Source: Protula sp. h YS-2021 (taxonomy: Eukaryota > Annelida > Polychaeta > Sabellida > Serpulidae). From it: a DNA stretch of 64,000 nt. The stretch is from positions 15,281,891 to 15,345,890 of the forward strand of contig OX457029.1 in assembly GCA_949752745.1 (NCBI GenBank). The letters are read 5' to 3'. Position 1 is the first letter of the stretch. Each line of letters opens with the position of its first letter. The position numbers and the translations under genes were made by a program. Under the pieces are notes generated by a model. That model was given only the letters and a program-made list of their open reading frames with translations. It was not told where the DNA came from and ran no database searches. Of the stretch, positions 46,109 through 59,860 are shown one piece after another.

Positions 46109-47070
46109 ACCCAACCAAAATACCGCCCTTGCCTCCGGGCGATACTCTAACAAACTTAGGATACTAAGAAAGTTTACTCTCCTACAATGCCTCCTTGCAC
46201 GTAGGAGGAAGAATAGGCAAGTTTTGGTGACGATGGGAGAAAGTGGAAGCCTCTCCGTGGGTAGTCTGATGGCTAAAAAGCGGGTATCCCCTCTCCTTCA
46301 TTTCGGACGCAAAGGGAAATGTTGCTAAATCTGACAAAAAAGGGCGATCCAAGAAGTGCCAGAAAATCAGAGAAGTTGTTTCTTTAGCAGGGTTTTTCTT
46401 GTCCCAAAAAATCGGGAGGGTGGAGGTTAGTAATTGATCTCTCCCCTATCGACGGATTCCTGCAAGTGACCTCCTTTCAAATAGACACAGCCCAAGTAAA
46501 AAAAAGGGTCACTACAGTCCAGGATGTGGGGCACCTCAATAGACCTATCCGATGCATAGGTCCACAACAACTTCATCACTCAGCCAAATCGTTCCTGAGC
46601 TTCCATGTAGGAAAGCAATGTTTCTGGTTTCTGGCGCTCCCCTTTAGCCTAGTTACAGCCCCCCATACGTATTTTCCAAAGTCATGAAGGTACTAAAATG
46701 ATAGGCCTGTCTAGAAGGGATGCTGGTCTTCCCATACCTAGATGATTGATTCTTTGCACATCAAGACAAGACTAAAACCATGACCTTAGCACACAAAGCA
46801 TTAAAGGTAGACATAGTGGTGAACCTTGCCAAATCAGAACTAATCGGCAAACAAGAAATCACCTTACTCGGAGAAAGATGGGATGTGGTGGGAGCAAGGG
46901 CTTTTCCCACGGCAGAACTTCGCCATACAATTTCACGAACTATAAGAGGTATTCCAGTAAACAAAAAGGTAAGGTTACCTCCTCTTCGCAACCGAAAAAA
47001 TGATCCCATTAGGCCGTCGCCATAGCAGACCATTCCAGAGTCAGGCAAGATGGGTACTACGGCAAGGAAG
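46109..47070 (+). pseudogene. DIRS reverse transcriptase pseudogene, truncated
   Basis: Recognisable pieces include SREVVSLAGFFLSQKIGRVE-like, QCFWFLALPFSLVTAP and VVNLAKSELIGKQEITLLGE. The YLDD box is kept near 46738 but is followed by a stop where the intact copy has tryptophan. The sequence ends before RNase H. Confidence 0.8.
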
Positions 47071-47209
47071 ATCTCCCGCAGCAAATATGCAGCTGTCAAA
47101 AACTTCTTTACTCGCAATCTTGAGTAGGTTAAAAGTGAAGAACGCAATTTATGCTTTTAACTCGTAAATTTATACTCGTAAAGGCTAGTTTTAGGAAATA
47201 AAAGGTTAG

Positions 47210-50045
47210 ATTGATAAGTCCACCATCTCGAATTTCCTCAAACGTGCGATGGTAGCAGAGTGCAAGATAAAGTTAAAATGTACGAAGGTTGTATGTTGAC
47301 TAATCAGCCACAGGTGATATCCTACAAGCAGGATGCTCGCAGTCTTCCTATTCTTTCACTGAATTTTGCTTGCAGGTTCCGTTATGCTGCCAGATGCGTT
47401 ACTGAATTGAAAAACGCGGCAAACCACATAGCCGGGATACCACCAATACCGAAAAATACTTCACGTTGTAATTCACTAGAAAATTTCGTGTAAAGTCGCA
47501 GTAAATCCGTTTTATGCAAAACTCAGTATTAGACATACTGATATCAACAGCGTCACTATTAGTGTGGCACTTTTGGTACTTTTGTTGATTTTGGCTCCAG
47601 TTGCAAGGAATATAGATAGCAAGGAATGGCGATAGGTGTCGGTGGCAGCTTAATAAGTGGGGACACAAAGGAATTAACAGGTAAAATTTGGCTACATCTT
47701 GAACTGAAATAGGATTTTCTTCTCATATTTATTCTCGAAATTCGTATTATTGAGAATAGAAGCTTAGAGTGTGGAGTGTAGGAAGATGTCATGAACTCTG
47801 AAAAAGGTGGAAAGCTTGCAAATATGAGTTGTTCATATTTTGATATTAGAAACGTTTAACCTTTTATTTCTATTATTCAAATTAACATATTTTTAAGTTC
47901 ATTCAAGCCTGGTCATACGGTGCTAGATTACTAGACATGCATGTCCAATTAAGGTAGACTTTTAAGAGTATTGCATGCATTCAAGCCTGGTCAGACGGTT
48001 CTAGATTACTAGACATGCATTACCAATTGAGGTAGACTTTTAAGAGTATTACATGCAGACGCACATGTCTATCCTTGACAGTGTGTCTTCGTGATTCCTT
48101 TAAAGGATATAATCAATAAGGGCCACAACAAAATAAATTATTGGTAGGATAACTTTATGCACAAAAACTAAGGGTTTGTTACAAAGCAAATCAACAGGCT
48201 TGTAAACATACACATTAATTTAATGCTGAGAACTTGGTCACACGGATGTCACGAAAGTTATTTATTGCCGCTTTACAATACTGTTAAGTTATATGTATAT
48301 TAAGTGATCCTTTATTACTATGCAGTGAAATATCCCGTACCGAAATCAAGTATAAAAGATATGCCAGAAATATCGCAAATACACCGTCACTGAACTGGAG
48401 AAGATAATATAACTGGAAGAGCCGCAACAATATCGCATGTTTCTGCAGTATTTCTGTGGTTTGTTTCAAATCTGATTGAAGACACGAAACGCAACCGCAG
48501 CACATTTTATACATTAACTGCAAAGCTGCTGCATTGAATCGCAGTGTTACCACTAGTCAACATTAAAGAACTTTTGTACCAAACACATGACGGGCAGTAA
48601 AGACGCGCTCGAGACTCTGCAAAAACTAAATCAATACCGAATTTTTTTATCAAATCTTTTTATTTTTATGTAAATTCAAGTTCTGCCACAGCTGTTATTT
48701 GCAGCATGTCCGAGCACCTTCCTATTAACTGACATTGTTTTAAATTAATATCATGACGTAACAATTTACATGCCGGTGATGGTTAGAAATGCATTTCGTG
48801 CTGGAAAAGTTTTATTCAGGCAAGTAGAGACAGAAACAGATATTTGAAGTGCAAACAACCTTCATCTTTTTAAGCTATTCCACTTAGGAACAGACCAGAT
48901 GTCGGCTGACCAAAGGATCAAACAACTCAAGACAGATTCTAGACGAATTACTTAAGCTTTGTATCCGTTACTTTCTTCCCACTGGAACGCAAATGTTAAG
49001 TTAGTATTCAGAAATCTCTATACTTCTTCGAAGTCTATAGTTAGGGACTGCAGCCTCTTCATCCATCGAGCGTGAAAAATGCTTAGTTCTGCTTCGATGC
49101 AGTATTTTTCATGAGGAAATCTTGTACAAAAATATTGCAATTTTGCACGTTATCGCTTCTTAAAATGCCAGAATTAAATTTTGCTATTCCTGCTGTTATC
49201 AAAAAATTGACAAATACTACTTCTGGCAAACACTTCAACCACCTAACCTATTGGTTGGCAAAGATTCGATGTGTGGATTGATCTGGATAACAAGTCTTAC
49301 AGCCATAATAAAGAATATATTGGTTTATCATGCTTGATATTCCTTTACGTGAGATGGTTGATAATGATACCACGAAAGATTAGACATTTCACCGGTTACT
49401 GGAACTTACTTACATGACGATATGTTCATTACACTTGGACGAACTGATGAAGGACTAGGCACTGAAACATCTGGTTATCAATACGTTCAAAACATGGTCC
49501 TAATATTGTTTCTTCAAATAGAATTGTCGCAATAATTTTATTACATAATAAATGTATTTTCAAGAATAAACCTGCAACAGTTCTTCACTAAAAAGTGGAA
49601 TGCTTTAAATGCATCTAATCGTTTTCAAGCGAGATAAAAAGTCGCAAAATTGAATATAAAATTTAAACACTACCACTGTTTTATTATTATTTAAGTCTTA
49701 CTCTTAGGCGGACCGGATTCTGATTATGGCGTACTATAAGACTTTAAAAAGTAGCTGAGAAATGGTATATTTGTAGTTTTTCAGACAGCGGGTTATTATA
49801 CATATGCTGATAAAGAACTAATTCAAATTCAAACATGTCTTTCAGATAGCTAAGCTTTGTTAGGGTTTTGCTGAGAATCGGTAAAACAGTTTTATCTTAC
49901 TGTGTTAACAAGACAGATGCGAATAAAAACATAGTCATCAGAGATGCAAAGCCCCCAGCCAGTGCTTTTATGTTCAAGCATGCAGTTATGAGATGGCACA
50001 TCACTCGATTCTTTGTGGCATCTGTTGTAAAGAAAGGCCTAATGG
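47210..50045. other. AT-rich sequence without a recognised gene
   Basis: Only short frames without motifs. 47896-48058 holds a tandem duplication of about 80-90 bp ('attcaagcctggtca', 'gattactagacatgcat'). Confidence 0.4.
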
Positions 50046-50430
50046 ATTAAAATTTCAGAGGGCCATAATTTCAACAATTTATGACCGATCAAACTGAAAT
50101 CTTAACGTTGTACGTCTTCAATATATATTCTATGACTGTGTAAGGTTTCATAGCTTTATATAAAAGGGTTCATGTCGAAGTGATGCGTACAAAGTCGACT
50201 GTATGACAGTGCAATACGCGAAAAATTGCCTAAGTTCAGAGAGCCATAATTTCGACAATTTCTGGTCCATCAAACTGAAACCTTAACTTTACACACCTTT
50301 AATATATAGTCTTTCACTATGTTAAATTTGAAAAATCCGACCAAGGAAACTTAACGTTATGGTGCGTGCAGAATATAGCACCCTAAATGTTAACGGACAG
50401 ATGCGAAAAATTTGGCTGGGGGGCTAAAAA
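50045..50430 (+). mobile_element. Pearl-like element remnant
   Basis: Two cores about 157 bp apart share 'gggccataatttcaacaatt' and 'cttcaatatatattct'. A short 'acggacagatg' follows. The hairpin is not clear. Confidence 0.5.
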
Positions 50431-50639
50431 CTGCACAGCAAAGTCCACATGCTATGCAACAGTTAGGTCAGGAAAAAGGCACCTGCAGCAGATGGATTCA
50501 CATCCTCACTTTTGAAAGCGGTAGACATTGTCTGGTTAAAGTGGCTTCCATATCTACTGAACGGGACATATGATTTAGGACACATATCTCACAATATGAA
50601 AGAATATATATTTTTCCAATCCAAATGTGATGACAATGT

Positions 50640-50770
50640 AGCAACCAATCAAACTGCGCGTTACAAACTAAAAATTATCTAATTTTCCAGATGGAAATGA
50701 TCCAGAATCGCCGCCATATTTCATAACTTTATTACGTGTTTGAAAAATATGGGAAAATTGAGTTTTTATC
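50640..50770 (+). repeat. 135-bp dispersed repeat, copy 1
   Basis: Shares 'atggaaatgatccagaatcg' and flanks with 58425-58565. Confidence 0.8.
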
Positions 50771-51002
50771 GTAAATAATGAGGCGAAAAGGTACGAATTA
50801 TGTGAAAGTTGATTTCAAATTATGTATAGATTCTGCTTATGTAATTTTTGTCTATATTGATTCCCCTCGTGCTTTGCAATTTTTTATGTTTGTACGTTTT
50901 AAGCCACGAACAGCCTTTCGACAACCCGAGAAACTATCCTGGATGTTTTGGATTGCATTTTCGTGGATATACCTGTTTGAAATAAATCAGGACATCGTGT
51001 GA

Positions 51003-51700
51003 ATTTTGTTATTTTCCTCCGCTGATTTGTCTTTTAGTTTATGTGATCACGTGATTCCTTAGCTGCTGACTTGCTGAAGATATTACCAGTCGACTGTTGA
51101 ACGCAAGATTGCTGGTGACAGTAGTTAATGTTTGTGTTCCCACGCTTTGACGTACGAACGAGGCCACGGCCTTGACCTTCAGTGTCAACAAGGAAAAAAC
51201 GCCACGTCTCCTTCGGCGTTGGAGATGATTTTGTTCTGAGGAGCTAGCTACCCGAAATGGGCACTGGTTCCGAAGCCAACCAATCAAAAACTCCGTTACA
51301 TCCTCACTCCAATCGCCTCAAAGAACTACAACACCGTTGTGATCCATTCAGCTCTACGCTATCCTTATGGACTCTAATGAGAATTAATCTACATATTATT
51401 AAAGACGATCTTACGTCCAAGACTTGCAATTTTAAGATACTTGCAATTTTAAGATGTTAATTGTTTTTATTTTGCTTATGGTGATATGGTGATACGAACA
51501 TTCTGAAGTCAAAAAAAAAACGTTCCATTTACAAAAACAACTACTGAATTCAAGTTCATATGAGAAGTAACTTGGTTGATCGTTTATTTAATTTAAACAA
51601 GTATTCAGTGAACACTAACAGGCCCCAACGCCCCCAAAATTGTAAGAGGTCGTCTATGGTTTTGAACTTTAAAAAACAATGATACTGGCTGGCGGAAAAT
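51003..51700. other. Sequence without a recognised gene
   Basis: Short frames only; no motif or repeat identified. Confidence 0.35.
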
Positions 51701-52050
51701 TTTTTTTTTACCCCCAAAATGTAGCAGATCACGTGACCGAATTTGGCCAAAATGGCCTAAAGGCACATCTACAAGTCGAGACTTTTCAATTGAGCCCAAC
51801 ATCAAGTCTCTAGGCCTCTGCGTTTACGAGATATCGCCTGTACAAACACAAGTCGATTTTTGGCGTTTTTGGCCAATTTGGCCAAGATCACGTGATCATA
51901 TTTGGCTAAAATGGCCAAAAATCACATTTAAAAGTCGAGACCTTTCAAATGAGCCCAACATCAAGTCTCTAGGCCTCTGCGTTCTCGAGATATCGCTTGT
52001 ACAAAAAAGCGATGACGGACAGACGGACAGACGGACGGACGGACAGGCCA
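51700..52050 (+). mobile_element. Pearl-like element
   Basis: Two cores of about 165 bp share 'gagcccaacatcaagtctct' and 'gagatatcgc'. They are followed by a long 'gacggacagacggacggacg' tract. A terminal hairpin is not evident. Confidence 0.65.
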
Positions 52051-52319
52051 ACAAGAGGTATCTTATGTGGTGGTTGCATTATGTGGTAGCATTTGATATG
52101 CCTGAAATGCATTTAAGTGGTAGGTCACGGACAAGATTATTTGAGAATAAAAAATACTTATGTGGTGGTTTATATTTGCCCGTGCCCTTGTGTGGTTCCC
52201 AGCAGGCGTCATGTCAATGTCAATAATGTTTATGCTTTGTGTGTGTCATTTATAAATAAACGGAATTATATATGTGGCACTTTACTGTATAAAGATATTT
52301 TACAACTTATCTTTCACAA

Positions 52320-54275
52320 CTGCGCATATTTATTTAACTTGCGTTGATGCGTGGTGCTTATTTTAGACCAGTGCGCATATTTATTTAACTTGCGTTAATG
52401 CATGGTGCTTATTTTAGACCAGTGCGCATGTTTATTTAACTTGCGTTAATGCGTGGTTCGCCTTTGGAAAAACTGCGCATATTTTTTTTAACTTGCGTTG
52501 ATGCGCGGTTCACATTTCGGATCACGGCGCATATCAACTTAACTTGCGTCGATGTGCGGTTCACATTTCGGTCCAGCGCGCATGTTTGGTTAACGTGCAC
52601 TGATGCGCGGTTTGTATTTCGGACAACTGCGCATATCTATTTAACTTGCATCGATGCGTGGTTCTTTGTTCGGACCAGTGCACATATTTATTTAACTTGC
52701 GTCGATGCGCGGTTCGCATTTCGAACCAGTGCGCATGTTTATTTACCTTGCGTCCATGTCCGGTTGCGCATTTCGAACCAGTGCGCATGTTTATTCAACT
52801 TCCGTTGATGAGCGGTTCACATTTCGGACTAGTGCGCATGTTCATTTAGCTTGCGTTGATGCGCGTTTCTTATTTTAGACCAGTGCACATGTTTATTTAA
52901 CTTGCGTTGATGCGCGGTTCACATTTCGGACCAGTGCGCATGTTTTTTTATTTGCGTTGATGCACGGTTCTTGTTTTAGACAAATGCGCATGTTTATTTA
53001 ACTTGCATCGATGCGCGGTTCACATTTTGAACAAGTGCGCATATTTGGTTAATGTGCACTGATGCGCGGTTCAAATTTCGGACCAGTGCGCATATTTATT
53101 AAACTTGCGTCGATGCGCGGTTCGCATTTCGAAGCAGTGCGTATGTTTATTTCACTTGCGTCCATGCCCGGTTCACATTTCGGATAACTGCGCTTGTTTA
53201 TTTAACTTCAGTTGATGCCCGGTTCGCATTTTGGACTAGTGCGCATGTTTATTTAACTTGTGTTGATGCGCGGTTCACATTTCGGACTAGTGCGCATGAT
53301 TACTTAACTTGCATCGATGCGTGGTTCTTTGTTCGGACAAGTGCACATATTTATTTAACTTGCGTCGATGCGCGGTTCGCATTTCGAACCAGTGCGCATG
53401 TTTATTTACCTTGCGTCCATGTCCGGTTGCGCATTTCGAACCAGTGCGCATGTTTATTCAACTTCCGTTGATGAGCGGTTCGCATTTCGGACTAGTGCGC
53501 ATGTTCATTTAGCTTGCGTTGATGCGCGTTTCTTATTTTAGACCAGTGCACATGTTTATTTAACTTGCGTTGATGCCCGGTTCACATTTCGGACAACTGC
53601 GCATGTTTATTTACCTTGCGTCCATGTCCGGTTGCGCATTTCGAACCAGTGCGCATGTTCATTTAGCTTGCGTTGATGCGCGTTTCTTATTTTAGACCAG
53701 TGCACATGTTTATTTAACTTGCGTTGATGCCCGGTTCGCATTTCGGACCAGTGCGCATGTTTATTTCACTTGCGTTAATGGGCGGTTCGCATTTGGAACC
53801 AGTGCGCATGTTTGTTTAACTTGCGTTGATGCGCGGTTAACATTTCGGACCAGTGCGCATGATTACTTAACTTGCATCGATGCGTGGTTCTTTGTTCGGA
53901 CCAGTGCACATATTTATTTAACTTGCGTCGATGCGCGGTTCGCATTTCGAACCAGTGCGCATGTTTATTTACCTTGCGTCCATGTCCGGTTGCGCATTTC
54001 GAACCAGTGCACATGTTTATTCAACTTCCGTTGGTGCGTGGTTCACATTTCGGACCACTCCGCATGTTATTTCAGCTTGCGTTGATGCGCGGTTCGCATT
54101 TCGGACCAGTGCGCATGTTTATTTCGCTTGCGTTAATGCGCGGTTCGCATTTGGAACCAGTGCGCATGTTTGTTTAACTTGCGCTGATGCGTGGTTCACA
54201 TTTCGGACCAGTGCGCATGTTAACTTAAATTGCGTCGATGCGCGGTTCATATTTCGGACCAGTGTGCATGTTTAA
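52320..54275. repeat. 51-bp satellite with higher-order repeats
   Basis: About 38 units of 'gcgcatgtttatttaacttg' plus 'cgttgatgcgcggttcacat' and 'ttcggaccagt'. A distinctive block beginning 'gcatcgatgcgtggttcttt' recurs at 52648, 53311 and 53874. The first spacing is 663 bp, or 13 units. Open frames exist on both strands because 51 is a multiple of three. Confidence 0.95.
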
Positions 54276-54299
54276 AAAATAACCACACATTAACACAAG

Positions 54300-54540
54300 T
54301 TAAATAAACGGATAAAACTGTAGGATAAGATTCATTTTGAGGTATTTTCTTCAAAAATTTCCCCTAAAATCAAAATTCAAGATCGAGTCAAAAAGCACAA
54401 GTCGTATGCCCGACCCATCTAGGGCTGCTCCGTACTAGATACCAAAAATAAATGAAATCGGATAAAAACTGTAGGAGGAAACGCACTTTGAAGTTTATTC
54501 TTCAAAAAATCCCCCAAAATACAAACATTGTTCGCAGTGG
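54300..54540 (+). mobile_element. Pearl-like core pair
   Basis: Two units about 143 bp apart share 'cggataaaactgtagga' and 'attcttcaaaaa.t.cccc'. Similar text occurs near 21490. Confidence 0.4.
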
Positions 54541-54639
54541 GTGTATTCTTAAGATTCTCCCCACCCCACAGCGGGATTTAAACAAATGCTGCTCTCCTTA
54601 TTTGCTTTAGAAATTAGCTTTATAGTTGCATTATTTTCC

Positions 54640-57500
54640 AACAGATGGTGTTACAGGACAGTTGATCAACGGACTTTGTCTTGAAGATTATAGAAGCAGA
54701 CTTCATAGAACAGACTTCTATCAAGAAGAGCTTGTCACGTGATGGCAGGAAATTTTTGAAAACCCTGGAAGAAAGTATTCATGCGACAAATAATAATACT
54801 TATGAAATATCGCTTCCTTTCAGATTAGCAATGCTGTTGTCCCAAATGATAAAGCTCTGGCCGTCAGAAGATTGGATCAACTAAAGAAACGACTAAAAGC
54901 GATCCAAACTACCATCGAGAACACACTGCGTTCATGGAAGAGATCTTAGACAACTGATACGCCGAGAAGTCCCAAAGGACGAGTTACCAAGGGAAGGATG
55001 TGTCTATGTGTCATCCGAGAAAGAAGATGCTCAGAGTAGTGTTCGACTGTAGTGCCAGATGACATTGGATCAGCATTAACGACATTCTACGCAGGGACCG
55101 GATCTGATTAATGTCTTGGCTGGTATCCTGTGTCGCTTCCTCAAGGAAAGGGTTGCCGTGGTACGCGATGTCAAGAAAATATTTTACCAATTCCGAGTCA
55201 CCCAAGAGCACAGAAATTTCGTCCGTTTCCTATGGTATCAATACGGCAAGATCGGTTCTGCCCCCATCGAGTACTGAATGAGAGTTCACTTATTCGGAGC
55301 CGTATCTTCGAATATGCGTAAACTTTGCGCTTCAAAGAGCTGCCGATGATGGAGAGAACGAATTCGGAAGTAAGGCAGCTGAGTTCGTCAAGCGTGATTA
55401 TATGTCGATGATGGTCTAATCTCCGACAGCAGAACGACAAAAGAAGTCAGTGATCTGATAGTTAATACCAAGGCACTGTGTACGAAGAAGAACATTAGGC
55501 TACATAGGTTCTCATCCAATGACAAAAAGGTGTTAAAGGCCATTCCAGCCGACGAGTGTGTGGATTGTGATATCAACGCCTTTGATCGATCAGCACCGAT
55601 TGAGAGAGGTCTTGGTATTCAATGGTCTTTAGAAGATGATTGCTTCCAGCTTTGCATAACTCTGCTGACGGATAGACCTGCCACCAGAGGAGGGATTTTG
55701 TCAGCAGTGCCCGCTGTTTATGATCCACTTGGTTTTCTCTCTCCTGTTGTTCTTAGTGGCGAGGAAATTCTGCAAGATATTTTCCGTGAGCAATTAGACT
55801 GGGATTCTACGCTCTCTGATGATTTGGCTTGCTGTTGGAGAAAATGGTGTAGTGGCTTGGTCGACCTGGAAAAATTGAACATACCACGATGCTTCAAGCC
55901 CGATGATTTAGGTTCTGTTAGGACAGTCCAGTTGCATCATTTTTCTGACGCAAGGACGACGGGTTATGGCCAGTATTCCTACATCCGGCTTGTCAACGAA
56001 AAAGATGAATTCCACTGCTCCTTAGTGCGTGGTAAAGCTATGTTCAGACCAAGGATAACCCAGCGGGCTGCGTCTCAAGGGCACTCATAGCTCGCAGTCT
56101 GGTCAATGATCCTACATGATTTTCTGGTCCTGAATTTCTGTGGTCAACGGATTGGCAAAACTACATCGAAGAGCAGCCTGTTCGAGACATACAATGCTGA
56201 AGACCTAGAGATTAAGCGGCGTCTAGCTGCGTCGCAGCGAAACCTGCATGATATTGAGGCTCGTGTTTCTCGCCTCTCAGACTGGTTCAAGGCCAAGCGA
56301 ACTTTTGCAAAATGCATTGAGTATACTCACAAGCTAAAAAGGCGTGCCAAAAATGAAGCTGAAGATAATGACAACACAGGCCCAACTTTAGAAAGTCTGC
56401 AAAGAGCTGAAACAGCTATCGTCAGATCAATACAGAATCCAGCTTTCCAAGAACAGATAAAGATTCTAAGGCAAAGCAGTAACATCTCCGCCTATCAAGT
56501 GCAAAGTCTGAGAAGAAAAGAACCACTGCTGAAGCCAAATCCCATTTTCAATAAAGACGGTGTACTCATAGCTGGAAGAAGGGTAAAACAATCTGCACGA
56601 ATGGGAGCAGATAAGCATCCTGCCATTCTGCCCAAGAAAGCGCACATAACGCAACTTAAAATACAAGCCTGTCACGAAGAAGTGCAAACTGCATACGGTC
56701 GCGTGGATTCCATGTAATCGGTTGTAATGAAGCTGTGTGGTCGTTCATCTTTAAGTGTGTGCGCTGTAGAAGATGGCGAAGTAAACCGATGACTCAAAAG
56801 ATGGCAGACCCATCGGAAGATTGGATGGAAGCGTCAACGCCATTAATGTACTGCGTGGTGGATTATTTTGGTCGTTTCCATATACGAATCAAGCGCAGTG
56901 ACATGCCGAGATACGGCATGTTACGGCATGTCTCATGTCACGAGCCATTCATTTGCAAGTCGCTGAATCATTAGAGACAGATGCATTTATCAAAGACTTG
57001 AGAAGGCTAATTGCCATAAGGGGCCCTATCAGGCTCTTGACATCAGATAGGGGCACCAACTTCGTGGGTGCAAAGAACGAGCTAAAGCGAGAGTTCGACA
57101 CCATGAGGGACGACACACTACGACAGTTTCTCTGTGGAATGGAGCTGAATGAGTTTGAGATGAACTTTCCCAGTTCGTCCCATATGGGCGGCGTATGGGA
57201 GCTGCAAATCAGATCCGTGTGTATCGGGCTCATGAACACAGCAATAGCATGCCTCTGACGACCGACCTTATGAGCGATGACTCGCCACTTTCGCCGTTAA
57301 CTCCTGATCATCTACTGACAGCTAAGATAACAGTAGTGCTCTCGCCACGTGCTGAATTTTTAAGAAGCAGATGTGCATTCATGCAAATGGTGGTGAAGAG
57401 TTCAATATCTGTCAAACATTCTGGAGTCGCTGGTCTTTACAGGCTCGTGCAAATGGAACTATCCAACGAGAACTGTAAAGGTCGGTGACGTAATAATCAT
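54640..57500 (+). pseudogene. BEL/Pao retrotransposon pol, decayed
   Basis: Pieces follow the BEL/Pao pol order. Start: KKSLSRDGRKFLKTLEESIH and AVRRLDQLKKRLK. RT: the YVDD box at 55401-55412, followed by GLISDSRTTKEVSDLI. After it: ILSAVPAVYDPLGFLSPVVL in 55530-56090. The integrase zinc-binding and linker part is 56106-56717 (HPAILPKKAHITQLKIQACH). The integrase core starts with FKCVRCRRWR, then VVDYFGRFHIR, then GPIRLLTSDRGTNFVG, then PSSSHMGGVWE. The C-terminal tail reads LTPDHLLTAKI. Several frameshifts and stops show it is dead. No gag or LTRs were found. Confidence 0.9.
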
Positions 57501-58424
57501 CAAGAACGAAAACCTCACAATGAACAATTGTCGATGAGACGTTTCCATCCAGTAATGGTCGCATTCACAAAGTTAAGTTCCGTTTAGCTAGCAGTAACAT
57601 GGATTAGAAAAGTTGCAAGTAAATAGTGTCTCCTATCTCGTGCGACTTGTGCACAAACTAGTTTTGTGTGTAGAAAGTCCCAAAAGACCTCGGAATTCCA
57701 CTGCCAAAAAGCTCTTAGTGCAAGTGGAATAATTATTGAAAAGCCAAATTTGGGACAGATACAAAAGCACTTAGTAAACTCTTTGGGCCCTATGATGCAG
57801 ATTTCTGCTTTCTGTTTCTCCGCAAGTGCTTCATGAACTGAATTCGTTAGCCCAGTGCCAGTCATGAGTACTGCCTTTTGGAAAGCATAACTCGATTTGA
57901 TCCGACCTTCCGTTACCCGATGTTGACTTATGTTTTGCATGAAGTGTAATATATATTTTGTATGTACTCTTATGATGGTATACTTAATATGTACTACAGT
58001 TTTAATGAGTTGAGCGCATAACCACGTCTTCACGAACACTGTTATAAGACTGTCACTACAGTGATAGATTTAAAGCTCACTCTTAGAATTGTTCATGTAA
58101 GAAACAGTGTGCCTGTTATTACATGTGAAAAGAACACCGAGTATGTGCATTAACTGCGTAACTAATCATATGATATACCATGATGTCAAGTGGTTTTAAG
58201 ACAAGGTTTCTGCAGAACCTTTAGTTGAGTGTTAGTATAACGTACGCATTATTGATTTCGACATGTCGGTTCAGTGCTATGATATGTACTTGTAAAGGGT
58301 AACAGTATTTGATGTATGTCATGTGGGTTAAAGATACATTAAGACTGAGATTAATGTAAGGGCTAAAATTTTTATCTGAAACCAAGGTTGAAAATTTCGG
58401 GGAGCCATGTGACTGCGGTGTAGC
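57501..58424. other. Flank of the BEL/Pao remnant
   Basis: A 151-codon minus-strand frame (58039-57584) has mixed composition but no motif I recognise. No LTR-like direct repeat was seen against the left side of the element. Confidence 0.3.
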
Positions 58425-58565
58425 AACCAATCACATTGCGCGATGCAAACTAAACATGTATCAAAGTTCCCGGATGGAAATGATCCAGAATCGCCGCCAT
58501 ATTTGATAATTTTATTTTGCCATCGGAAAATATGGAAAAATGGAGTTTTTAGTGTAAATAACGAG
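58425..58565 (+). repeat. 135-bp dispersed repeat, copy 2
   Basis: Partner of 50640-50770: 'gtagcaaccaatca', 'atggaaatgatccagaatcg' and 'gccgccatattt' occur in order. Confidence 0.8.
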
Positions 58566-59414
58566 ACGTTTTTTCACGTTGTTTCGAAGACTGCAAATAA
58601 AGAAAGCATCAGTTGGAAAACGTGTCTCAATTCGTATCGAACTCCAACCGCAGTTACAACAAAAAACCAAAACAAAGAAATGTACAAATCTCACACAATC
58701 AGCCGCATGAGTCAAGCCACATGATAACGTCTAAAACAATACAAGATGTTTAATTTTTAAATAGGGGAGGGTCAAAGTAAATTTAGAACAAGAAAAAATA
58801 CCAGATTCCTAAGAGGGTATCTATGATCAATCCAAAGGCAACTACTGATCTCCATATTTGTTATTATATTGACTGTGGAAAATACATTTGACCTAGTTAT
58901 CCATGAATTACTGATGTAAAGACTGGGACTACATATGGTTAGGCGGAAAAGATCTCTGTGTTATCACGAACTAACTCTATTTGAAACTGAAAGACACAAT
59001 ATGATTGTATAGTGGGACATCTGGAAATGCTTAAATAAAAAGAGGCTGTGTTCTATCCTGTATTTATTAAAGAGTAAAAGAACCGCTAAGGAATGGATGA
59101 GTTGGAGGACGGTCATGGTCGCGTACAATTGAACTCCGGAAAGGCGTCCTGCAAATTAAAACAGTTGAAAGTCATGTTTACACCATTGTGGTGCGAATAT
59201 ACATTTCAAAATGGCAAGCCAGAACGAAATTAATATTACTGATTTGCCTCCACAGCAACTTATTCAGATATCGCAGAATTTAGATCAGGTAACCAACAAG
59301 TATTTTTATTATGCAGTGAAATTATCGAGGAACAAGTTGGCCTAAAAGTACAAGTTACTGGATTATTATATTATCGCCCGCAAGATTACTGTCATGGTTG
59401 TCAGGTTCTCGACA
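58566..59414. other. AT-rich sequence without a recognised gene
   Basis: Short frames only, without motifs. Confidence 0.35.
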
Positions 59415-59860
59415 TAAGGAACAAGACCACAATTACTTCCGCCTTCATTGCCCAATAACAGGAAGACTATTAGCATGGCAGCTGTACTTTTTCGATAATG
59501 TTATGATTGTTCCGGGCAATCAGTAATAAACTTGTGGCATACTTATGTTCCCAAAGGGTTGTATAAGAGACATGCTTAAACTCCTTGCAATCAAGCGTAT
59601 TGTTTTTGAGAAATATGACGTCAAAGTTCAGTAATTTTTTCATGTGATCGAGCGACTTCGAGATCCATGGGTGCCCCTGTTTGATGCGAGATAGCAAAAA
59701 ATCCAATTGGTCAACCCCCAAATATTTTGGTGTTTTTTGCCTTCTCAAGGGTTAGTTTGAAGGATTTAATAAAGCTTGATTTCCCAGCAATGTTGTAGAA
59801 GACGTCAGATTTCGAAATTCTATAAAGAAACATATAAGTAAATTAATTGTGGTCTTAGGC
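59415..59860 (-). repeat. 445-bp direct repeat, left copy
   Basis: Nearly identical to 61079-61526, from 'ataaggaacaagaccac' to 'ggtcttaggcc'. The minus strand has a 92-codon frame containing HPWISKSLDHMKKLLNFDVI and ending IIEKVQLPC, which I do not recognise. The right copy keeps most of it but has a 2-bp deletion upstream. Confidence 0.9.

Larger units (their letters stand above)
43158..47209 (+). mobile_element. Old, internally deleted DIRS copy
   Basis: The left end 'ttttacttcgcaaaag' plus 'ccacttttaatggg' matches the 5' tip of the element at 10059. The right end (47128-47209, 'gttaaaagtgaagaacgc', 'ctcgtaaa') matches its 3' tip. Gag and the first part of RT are present with many stops and frameshifts. 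RNase H, the methyltransferase-like module and the recombinase are missing. It is an old relative of the complete copy in the opposite orientation. Confidence 0.85.

Noticed and set aside
54640..57500. Host gene with reverse transcriptase and integrase domains
   Set aside because: Many frameshifts and the exact BEL/Pao pol order show a dead retrotransposon, not a domesticated gene.
57584..58039. 151-codon minus-strand frame beside the BEL/Pao remnant
   Set aside because: I recognise no domain and see no splice or promoter support. It may be chance or an unknown element piece.
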